Below, piece by piece: positions 57,851-64,000 of a DNA stretch of 64,000 nt. Each line of letters begins with the position of its first letter. Position 1 is the stretch's first letter. Source of the DNA: JAHEAO01 sp041633555 (lineage in GTDB: Bacteria; Pseudomonadota; Alphaproteobacteria; Rhodobacterales; Rhodobacteraceae); contig JBFKFZ010000010.1 of assembly GCA_041633555.1 (NCBI GenBank), positions 1 through 64,000 of the forward strand. The letters run 5' to 3'. The notes below the pieces were generated by a model. The model had not been told where the DNA came from. It saw nothing but the letters and a program-made list of their open reading frames with translations, and did no database searches. The translations under genes were made by a program, and so were the position numbers.

Positions 57851-58481
57851 TGACGACGCCGGATCCCGAGTGGCGAAGCAGGTTGAACTGTCCGTAACTG
57901 TCGTTCAGGTCCATCGCAATCGCCGCATCCGCCCCGGTCTTGCCGCTGGCGCTGCCAATCTCGGCAACCTCGAACTCGATGCCATTCGGGATGTTGATGC
58001 GGACCCGGTGATCTTCATCGCTGTGCGGCGGGCGGATCGGTCGGCCCGCTGCCGTCAGCACACCCGGTATGGTGGCGGTGGCGGTTCTGGCCTCGATGTC
58101 GACATCAAGCTCTATCGGCTTGAACAAAACCGGATGAACCTTGTCCGACATTGCCCGGAATACCCACCAGTGCGTCGCGGCCTCGGCGGTTTCACCGCCA
58201 TACAGGATAGTTTCGAGTGCCTTTCGTTGCGCCTCGTCTGCACGATCCTCGATGACGGCCTGCAACTCGCCCTTGCCCTCGAAGATCGGGCCTGGCCAGG
58301 CGTAGAACATAGCTATCTTGAGACCGGACAGGTCGGTGTTGCCGAAATGACCCTTGTCAATCCTCAGGATTTCGAAGCCGTGACAACTGCCGTGGGTCGG
58401 CAGCGCTTCAAACTGGCAGGGGCAGCCATAAGCGCAGTTGCAGTTCCCGAATGACGCCCCCTCTACATACCAATCGATCAT
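57843..58481 (-). CDS. DUF1326 cysteine-rich protein
   Basis: The 212-residue soluble protein begins with the characteristic DWYVEGASFGNCNCAYGCPC, a five-cysteine patch by residue 23, followed by HGSCHGFEIL. The rest is a beta-rich domain with FYAWPGPIFEGKG and THWWVF. No signal peptide is seen. The cysteine cluster looks like a metal site. It is coupled to the DUF2182 membrane protein gene, and the two families are often found side by side. The ATG at 58481 gives the family start; CGGGAGGATGCGAAC precedes it. Confidence 0.82.
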   Translation of the reverse strand: MIDWYVEGASFGNCNCAYGCPCQFEALPTHGSCHGFEILRIDKGHFGNTDLSGLKIAMFYAWPGPIFEGKGELQAVIEDRADEAQRKALETILYGGETAEAATHWWVFRAMSDKVHPVLFKPIELDVDIEARTATATIPGVLTAAGRPIRPPHSDEDHRVRINIPNGIEFEVAEIGSASGKTGADAAIAMDLNDSYGQFNLLRHSGSGVVNA

Positions 58482-58595
58482 GTTCGCATCCTCCCGTTCG
58501 CAAGAGATCGTTCGGTTGATTGCGGTCCGCATCATGCCACAGATGTAGAATTCGACCAAGGCGCGCACGGATGCAGTCGGCGCCATTTGAATATC

Positions 58596-58624
58596 TCACC
58601 GCTTCGTCCTGCCATTGGCGGTGA
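58596..58624. promoter_or_regulatory. Inverted repeat upstream of the DUF1326-DUF2182 pair
   Basis: TCACCGC and GCGGTGA flank a 15-base spacer in the 255-base gap between the GNAT gene and the DUF1326 gene. It could be an operator or a stem. The rest of the gap shows no gene. Confidence 0.35.
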
Positions 58625-58736
58625 GCGCTGCCGTTCGGGCGGAATAGGGGACATGCACCGGCTAGAAGACAGTGCATCCGATGATTCACGACCGATCGCC
58701 TGATTGCCAATCCGATGCCGCCGGGGGCCGATACTC

Positions 58737-59249
58737 TTAGGCCTGCTTGGCCGACAGAACCGTTTCGGGCCAGCGCTTGACCTGCCCTTTCACCTCCGCC
58801 CAGGCTCCCGAGATCAGTTCGTGACCCAGCACCCGATCCGGGTTGGTTGGCGGCGGCATCACAACATCCGGAAGTTTCGAGAAGCCAAAGCGGCGATAAT
58901 AGGGCGCGTCTCCGACGAGCAATACGCGGTCCCAGCCCTCGCGGAGAGCCTCGCCCATGCTTTCGACGATCAGAAGCGCGCCCAGACCTTCGCCTTGCCG
59001 CGTCGGGTGGACGGCGATCGGACCCAATAAAAGCGCGGGAAAATCTCCGACCATCACCGGCCAGTAACGGATCGCCGCGGCCATCGTGCCATCGAAATCG
59101 CGCGCTACGGTACAGAGCGCCTTGACCGGGGGGATGTTGTCGCGAAGCCGGTAGGAGGACAATGCCTCGCGCCCCGGTGCGAAACACAGGTCCATCAGTG
59201 CCTCTACTTCCCACCAGTCGTCCGGCGTTTCCTCTTCGAGGCGATACAC
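58737..59249 (-). CDS. GNAT-family N-acetyltransferase
   Basis: The protein of about 170 residues is a GNAT acetyltransferase of the YhbS type. The acetyl-CoA-binding motif is in GPIAVHPTRQGEGLGALLI, after FPALLLGPIAV, and RVLLVGDAPYYRRFGF follows as in YhbS. I take the GTG at 59249 (after GCGAGGGCAGG) as the start; longer frames to 59354 or 59369 would run into the divergent flavin reductase gene. Substrate unknown. Confidence 0.75.
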   Translation of the reverse strand: MYRLEEETPDDWWEVEALMDLCFAPGREALSSYRLRDNIPPVKALCTVARDFDGTMAAAIRYWPVMVGDFPALLLGPIAVHPTRQGEGLGALLIVESMGEALREGWDRVLLVGDAPYYRRFGFSKLPDVVMPPPTNPDRVLGHELISGAWAEVKGQVKRWPETVLSAKQA

Positions 59250-59330
59250 CCCTGCCCTCGCTTTTTGCCAATCAGGACTGGAAAGCCTGCTAGCACGCGG
59301 ATAGGTCAGGAGCAACGAAGAGGAACCCCG

Positions 59331-59936
59331 ATGTTTTACCGCCCTGAAGATGGCCATGGCCTGCCGCACAACCCCTTCAACGCCATCGTGACGCCTCGGC
59401 CAATCGGCTGGATCTCGACCCGTGGCGCGGATGGCAGAGAGAACCTTGCACCCTATTCGTTCTTCAATGCGGTGGCCTATGTTCCGCCGCAGGTGATGTT
59501 CGCCTCGACCAGCGGCAAGTCGGACCGCGAAGCCGGCAAGGACTCGGTGTCAAACATCCGCGAAACGGGCGTGTTCTGCGTCAATATCGTCGAATATGCG
59601 ATGCGCGATGTGATGAACCTCAGCTCCGGGGCTTATGACGCTGACGTCGACGAGTTCGATCTGGCCGGTATCGAGCGGACGGAATGCGAGTCCATCCCAT
59701 GTTCCCGGGTGGCAGCAGGGCCGGCGGCGCTGGAATGCCAGATGACGCAGATCCTGACACTGGAGGGCAGGGAGAATTACTGCGTTTTTGGCAAGGTCAC
59801 GGGCGTCTACATGCGCGACGACTGCGTGGTCGATGGCAGGTTTGACGTCACCACTTTCCGACCGATGGCGCGGCTGGGCTATTTCGATTATTGCTGCGTT
59901 GACAACCTCTTCAGCCTGAAACGCCCCGGGCAGTGA
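59331..59936 (+). CDS. Flavin reductase-like FMN-binding protein
   Basis: The 201-residue protein belongs to the flavin reductase-like (split-barrel) group: FNAIVTPRPIGWISTRGADG, NLAPYSFFNAVAYVPPQVMF and NIRETGVFCVNIVEYAMRD are its usual FMN-contact segments. It may reduce flavins or bind FMN in another redox role. The ATG at 59331 follows GAAGAGGAACCCCG. It is divergent from the GNAT gene. Confidence 0.85.
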   Translation: MFYRPEDGHGLPHNPFNAIVTPRPIGWISTRGADGRENLAPYSFFNAVAYVPPQVMFASTSGKSDREAGKDSVSNIRETGVFCVNIVEYAMRDVMNLSSGAYDADVDEFDLAGIERTECESIPCSRVAAGPAALECQMTQILTLEGRENYCVFGKVTGVYMRDDCVVDGRFDVTTFRPMARLGYFDYCCVDNLFSLKRPGQ

Positions 59937-60015
59937 GGTCGAACTCCTCTAGCTTGGCGAAGGCGGCAGCCCTGATCTTCATGGCTAGAAAAGGTTCCCG
60001 GCCGGTCGTCCGAGG

Positions 60016-61647
60016 CTAATGCCCTGCCCCAAGCACGCCAGTCCGGACCGAGTAATCGACCGCAATCCCGTAATCCGGGTCGTCATCGGAATCGACAATC
60101 AGTTGTCCGGCCTTTGACAGCAACCGGTGGCAATCGTGGCTGAGATGCCGCAGTTGGAGCTGCTTTCCGGCGGTCTCATAGCGGGCGGCCATCTGTTCGA
60201 TCGCCGTCAGCGCGGATTGATCGGCGACACGGCTGTCGGCGAAATCTACGATGACCGTGTCGGGGTCCGAAGTCGGATCGAAAAGCTCGGTGAACCCATC
60301 GGTCGATCCGAAGAAGAGCGGACCCTGCACCTGGTAGACCTTGGCGCCTTCGGGCGTCTCGTAGGTCTTGGCATGAATGCGCGTGGCGTTTTGCCACGCA
60401 TAAGCCAGAGCCGATACGATGACCCCGACGACGACCGCGGTGGCAAGGTCTGTAGCCACCGTCACCACTGTAACAAGGCCGATCACGAAGGCGTCTGTTG
60501 CGGGAACCAGCCGCAGGATCTTCAGCGAGTTCCAGGCGAAGGTGCCGATCACCACCATGAACATCACGCCCACCAGCGCGGCGAGCGGGATCTGCTCGAT
60601 CAGCGGGGCGGCAACGACGATGAAGGCCAGAAGAAAAAGCGCCGCCGCAATGCCCGAAAGGCGCGTGCGGCCACCGGATTTCACGTTGATCATCGACTGT
60701 CCGATCATCGCACACCCGCCCATGCCGCCGAAGACGCCGGTGACGGTATTGGCGACGCCCTGCGCCATGCATTCCTTCGACGCGCCGCCCCTCTGGCCGG
60801 TGATCTCACCGACAAGGTTCAACGTTAGCAGGCTTTCGATCAGCCCGATGGCGGCCAGGATCAGCGCATAGGGCAGGATGATCTCCAGCGTTTCGAAATC
60901 CAGCGGCACCGCCGGAATATGGAACATCGGCAAGCCACCTTCGATCGAGGCCAGATCACCCACCCGCGGCACATCGATGCCGAAGCCGATCACCAGCACC
61001 GCGACGATGCCGATACCGGCCAGCGGTGCCGGGATTGCACGGGTCACGCGTGGCATGATCCAGATGATCGTCATCGTCAGCACCACGAGCGCCAGCATCG
61101 TGACGAGCGGCCAGCCGGTCATCCATTCGCCACCTGTCAGGCCATGCCCCGACGCCTCGGCGGTACCGGGCACCTGGAACTGACTGAGCTGGGCAAGGAA
61201 GATCACGATGGCGAGGCCGTTGACGAAACCAAGCATCACCGGATGCGGTACCAGCCGGATGAACTTGCCTAGTTTGAAGATGCCGGCGGCGATCTGGATA
61301 AGGCCCATCAGAACCACCGTAGCGAAGAGATATTCGACACCGTGCTGTGCCACGAGCGACACCATCACGACAGCCAAAGCCCCGGTCGCCCCCGATATCA
61401 TTCCCGGACGGCCACCGAAGATCGCGGTGATCAGGCCAACGATGAAGGCGGCATAAAGCCCCACCAGGGGGTGCACACCGGCGACGAAGGCGAATGCCAC
61501 GGCCTCTGGCACCAATGCGAGCGCCACGGTAAGGCCGGACAGCACCTCGGTCTTGATCTGAAGCGGAGAAAGGCGTGGCGGCACCTTGTCGGCCAGATCG
61601 GAAAGGGAAAGGCGCTCGGCAAAGGCCGTCAAAGTGGATTTGGTCAA
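60016..61647 (-). CDS. SulP-family anion transporter with STAS domain
   Basis: The roughly 543-residue protein has the SulP membrane domain (about 30-420), starting LSPLQIKTEVLSGLTVALALVPEAVAFAF and including GGMGGCAMIGQSMINVKSGGRTRLSG, and a C-terminal STAS domain (about 450-540, VIVDFADSRVADQSALTAIEQM). Members take up sulfate, bicarbonate or dicarboxylates. The start is uncertain: I use the TTG at 61647 (AGGT six bases upstream), but the frame is open to an ATG at 61734. It is divergent from mtnP. Confidence 0.85.
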   Translation of the reverse strand: MTKSTLTAFAERLSLSDLADKVPPRLSPLQIKTEVLSGLTVALALVPEAVAFAFVAGVHPLVGLYAAFIVGLITAIFGGRPGMISGATGALAVVMVSLVAQHGVEYLFATVVLMGLIQIAAGIFKLGKFIRLVPHPVMLGFVNGLAIVIFLAQLSQFQVPGTAEASGHGLTGGEWMTGWPLVTMLALVVLTMTIIWIMPRVTRAIPAPLAGIGIVAVLVIGFGIDVPRVGDLASIEGGLPMFHIPAVPLDFETLEIILPYALILAAIGLIESLLTLNLVGEITGQRGGASKECMAQGVANTVTGVFGGMGGCAMIGQSMINVKSGGRTRLSGIAAALFLLAFIVVAAPLIEQIPLAALVGVMFMVVIGTFAWNSLKILRLVPATDAFVIGLVTVVTVATDLATAVVVGVIVSALAYAWQNATRIHAKTYETPEGAKVYQVQGPLFFGSTDGFTELFDPTSDPDTVIVDFADSRVADQSALTAIEQMAARYETAGKQLQLRHLSHDCHRLLSKAGQLIVDSDDDPDYGIAVDYSVRTGVLGAGH

Positions 61648-61817
61648 GGTAATACCTGAATTCGAGAGTTCGCGTGCCAGCCGTCTAGCAGGAATGATCG
61701 AAAAACATAACCCGGCTTTGCGGGATACTTCCATGCGTTGGATGCATGGCTAGCGCACCTTCCCTCGGGGCCGACGTTGGCCTAGGGTCCGCTCAATCGA
61801 TGAAGGAGAAGACATCC

Positions 61818-62705
61818 ATGCAAACCATGATCGGGGTCATCGGCGGCTCTGGCGTCTATGAAATTGACGGCCTGGAGGATGCGCGTTGGCAGGCCGTCGA
61901 GAGTCCTTGGGGCACGCCGTCCGACGAGATCCTGACCGGGGTTCTGGACGGCGTGAGGATGGCGTTTCTGCCGCGTCACGGCCGGGGACACGTCCATTCG
62001 CCCTCGACCGTGCCATACCGCGCCAATATCGATGCGCTGAAACGGCTCGGGGTCACCGATGTCATTTCGGTCTCGGCCTGCGGATCGTTCCGCGAAGAGA
62101 TGGCGCCGGGGGATTTCGTGGTCGTAGATCAGTTCATCGACCGCACATTCGCGCGAGAAAAATCATTCTTTGGCAAAGGCTTGGTAGCGCATGTCTCAGT
62201 TGCACACCCGACCTGCCAGAGATTGTCGGCCGCCTGCGTGACCGCGGCCGAAGCCCACAGGATAACAGTACACAAGAGCGGCACTTATCTGGCAATGGAG
62301 GGACCGCAATTCTCCTCGCTGGCCGAATCGAGGCTCTACCGCGAGGCCTGGAACTGCGAAGTGATCGGCATGACCAACATGCCGGAGGCGAAACTCGCGC
62401 GGGAGGCCGAGCTCTGCTATTCGAGCGTGGCAATGATCACCGATTATGACAGCTGGCATCCCGATCATGGTGAGGTCGATGTGACCGAGATCATCCGGAC
62501 GCTGATGGGCAACGCCGACAAGGCGCGGGGTATGGTCGCACGGCTGCCTACGCAGCTCGGTTCGGACCGAGTGCCCTGCCCGCATGGCTGTGACCGCGCG
62601 CTGGATTTCGCGATACTGACGGCCCCCGAGGCGCGAGACCCGGCGCTGGCGGCGAAGCTTGATGCGGTGGCGGGGCGCGTGCTGGCCGCTCCGGCAGGCT
62701 CTTGA
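61818..62705 (+). CDS. mtnP: S-methyl-5'-thioadenosine phosphorylase
   Basis: The 295-residue enzyme splits methylthioadenosine with phosphate to adenine and methylthioribose-1-phosphate. The opening MIGVIGGSGVYEIDGL, the phosphate site LPRHGRGHVHSPSTVPYRAN, YLAMEGPQFSSLAESRLYR and IGMTNMPEAKLAREAELCYSS fit the MTAP group of purine phosphorylases. The ATG at 61818 follows AAGGAGAAGACATCC; an ATG at 61800 is also in frame. It lies 56 bases upstream of apt, which reuses the adenine. Confidence 0.92.
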   Translation: MQTMIGVIGGSGVYEIDGLEDARWQAVESPWGTPSDEILTGVLDGVRMAFLPRHGRGHVHSPSTVPYRANIDALKRLGVTDVISVSACGSFREEMAPGDFVVVDQFIDRTFAREKSFFGKGLVAHVSVAHPTCQRLSAACVTAAEAHRITVHKSGTYLAMEGPQFSSLAESRLYREAWNCEVIGMTNMPEAKLAREAELCYSSVAMITDYDSWHPDHGEVDVTEIIRTLMGNADKARGMVARLPTQLGSDRVPCPHGCDRALDFAILTAPEARDPALAAKLDAVAGRVLAAPAGS

Positions 62706-62761
62706 TCCCGCCGCATTCGGCAGCCTAGACAGAATCAGCGACAGCAGCAGGGACAAGGACG

Positions 62762-63301
62762 ATGACCAACCGTCGAACCGTCAGGGACTACATCCGCACT
62801 ATCGTCGGTTTTCCGCATGAGGGGATCCTGTTTCGCGATGTGACGACGCTCTTTGCCGATCCGCGCGGCTTTCGGATTTGCATCGACCAGCTGCTGCACC
62901 CCTATGCCGGCATGAAGATTGACAAGGTCGTCGGGCTGGAGGCCCGTGGCTTCATCCTTGGTGGCGCGATTGCGCATCAGTTGACAGTCGGTTTCGTGCC
63001 GGTTCGCAAGAAGGGCAAGCTGCCGGGGAGAACGATTTCGCAAGATTACAAGCTGGAATATGGCGAGGCCATCGTCGAAGTGCATGACGATGCGATCCAG
63101 CCGGGCGAGAAGATCCTTCTGGTCGATGACCTGCTGGCCACCGGCGGCACCGCCGAGGCGGGGATCAAACTGATCGAACGGCTGGGCGGTGAGATCATCG
63201 GCTGCACATTCGTTGTGGACCTGCCCGCGCTTGGCGGGCGAGCCCTGCTGGAGAGGCTTGGCTACGAGGTTCACGCCTTGTGCGAGTTCGAAGGGGCGTG
63301 A
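62762..63301 (+). CDS. apt: Adenine phosphoribosyltransferase
   Basis: The 179-residue enzyme makes AMP from adenine and PRPP. The PRPP motif VDDLLATGGTA is at residues 121-131, and GLEARGFILGGAIAHQL is the adenine-binding region. The upstream mtnP provides adenine, so the pair forms a small salvage route. AGGGACAAGGACG before 62762 is the ribosome binding site. It converges with the FAD-linked oxidase gene. Cytoplasmic. Confidence 0.96.
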   Translation: MTNRRTVRDYIRTIVGFPHEGILFRDVTTLFADPRGFRICIDQLLHPYAGMKIDKVVGLEARGFILGGAIAHQLTVGFVPVRKKGKLPGRTISQDYKLEYGEAIVEVHDDAIQPGEKILLVDDLLATGGTAEAGIKLIERLGGEIIGCTFVVDLPALGGRALLERLGYEVHALCEFEGA

Positions 63302-63361
63302 CCGGTCGCGCCTTGCAAGCGCGTGGCCCCTGGCGGCCTGTCTGACGGAAGATGAAGCGGA

Positions 63362-64000
63362 TCAGTTCCGCAAGACAGCGCCGGGGTTCATGATCCCGTT
63401 GGGATCAAGGGCCGACTTGATGGCGCGCATCGCGGCGAGTTTCGTCGGATCGGCATAGCGCTCTAGATCTTCGACCTTGTTGCGGCCGACGCCGTGCTCA
63501 GCACTGAACGACCCGTCGAATTCCGCAACGAGGTCGTGCACCAGGCGGCGGACCTTGAAAGGCGCTTCGGGATAATCGGCTTTGCCATGTCCTTTCGCCG
63601 GAAAAACGTTGAAATGCAGGTTGCCATCGCCGAGATGGCCAAAGCAGTTGATGCGAAACCGGCCGAGCCCGGCCAGCGCCTCGGTAGCCTTGCAGATGAA
63701 ATCGGGGATGGCACCCAGCGGCAGTGCGATGTCCTGCGAGGATATTGCGCCAATGCGTTTGTTGGCTGCCGGGATGAATTCCCGCAATTCCCAGAAGTCC
63801 CGCCGCTGCGCCTCTGACTGCGCGATGACCCCATCCGTCGCAAGCCCGCGCTCGGCCGCCTCGGCGAACATCTCCGACAGGATCTGGGTCGGATTCCGGC
63901 CATGCGAGAGACCGAGGTCGATCAGCGTCATCCACTTCGGCGGCTCGGGAAAGGGCTGGCGCACCTGCGGCATGGTTTCGGCCAGAAACTGCAGGCCGGT
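63362..64000 (-). CDS. FAD-linked oxidase (D-lactate/glycolate oxidase type), C-terminal part
   Basis: The frame runs open across the right edge, so the start is outside the window. The visible 212 or so residues are the C-terminal half of an FAD-binding oxidase of the GlcD/D-2-hydroxyglutarate dehydrogenase type: the FGHLGDGNLHFNVF metal site, FSAEHGVGRNKVEDL and the final LDPNGIMNPGAVL are its hallmarks. The complete protein would be about 460-480 residues. Substrates could be D-lactate, glycolate or D-2-hydroxyglutarate. It converges with apt. Confidence 0.92.
   Translation of the reverse strand, partial: TGLQFLAETMPQVRQPFPEPPKWMTLIDLGLSHGRNPTQILSEMFAEAAERGLATDGVIAQSEAQRRDFWELREFIPAANKRIGAISSQDIALPLGAIPDFICKATEALAGLGRFRINCFGHLGDGNLHFNVFPAKGHGKADYPEAPFKVRRLVHDLVAEFDGSFSAEHGVGRNKVEDLERYADPTKLAAMRAIKSALDPNGIMNPGAVLRN

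Noticed and set aside
1..64000. CRISPR arrays, insertion sequences, prophage, tRNA or large rRNA genes
   Set aside because: I saw no regularly spaced repeats, transposase or phage genes, and no tRNA-like cloverleaf; the gene content is chromosomal throughout.

Overview
The window is GC-rich (by eye clearly above 60%) and densely coded on both strands. It reads as chromosomal DNA of an alphaproteobacterium, most likely of the order Rhodobacterales. The pointers are a pccB/pccA/methylmalonyl-CoA mutase cluster with a PccR-type regulator, an hdaA-ppk-ppx run, a choXWV choline transporter, a LysR gene divergent from a DUF1127 gene, a short cysteine-free L33 and a VPLPA-CTERM-like tail on a GDSL hydrolase. 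I saw no tRNA or 16S/23S rRNA, no CRISPR array, no prophage and no insertion sequence. The only stable RNA gene found is rnpB.

Layout. 1-5.7 kb: a secreted GDSL hydrolase, an unknown membrane protein, two paralogous cytochromes c, a YdcZ-type transporter, an Ldh-family dehydrogenase and an APH-type kinase. 5.7-9.9 kb (minus strand): proS, a ThuA-like gene, lolC, lolD. 10-16.6 kb (plus): a PLP dehydratase, an AI-2E-type permease, hdaA, ppk and ppx. 16.7-30.9 kb: the propionyl-CoA region, with pccB, three small unknown genes, pccA, the mutase, a VOC gene, a frameshifted GNAT gene, a TerB/J-domain co-chaperone and an EEP nuclease on the minus strand, plus an MFS gene, pccR and a CoxG-like gene on the plus strand. 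31-35 kb: a decayed thermonuclease gene and choXWV. 35-45 kb: a DMT exporter, yebC, two SLC13-type permeases with RCK_C domains, and a minus-strand run mgtE - FTHF cyclo-ligase - metallophosphoesterase - 54-codon ORF - SLC13 - lipoprotein. 44-48 kb: guanine deaminase, a frame-disrupted 8-oxoguanine deaminase, a CAP lipoprotein and a HisN-like phosphatase. 48-54 kb: two regulators, a quinone oxidoreductase, DUF1127, a BI-1 protein, rpmG, rnpB and ampD. 54-64 kb: gatCA, a UPF0173 hydrolase, a DUF1326/DUF2182 pair, a GNAT, a flavin reductase, a SulP transporter, mtnP, apt, and an FAD-linked oxidase cut by the right edge.

How the parts work together. Propionyl-CoA is carboxylated by PccAB and isomerised to succinyl-CoA by the mutase. 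PccR probably controls this, since TTTGCAAA-type sites lie upstream of pccB, upstream of pccR, and also upstream of a quinone oxidoreductase about 19 kb away. MtnP releases adenine, which Apt recycles, and the two deaminases handle guanine and 8-oxoguanine. ChoXWV imports choline, with a BetI-like palindrome in front.

The signals most worth a second look are: a tandem 13-bp repeat that builds short upstream ORFs overlapping the mgtE start; the shared TGCAAA site architecture at two promoters; a nine-G tract that breaks the 8-oxoguanine deaminase; two one-base losses in short G runs of one GNAT gene; a thermonuclease gene with three independent lesions; and the Met/Cys-rich DUF1326-DUF2182 pair.
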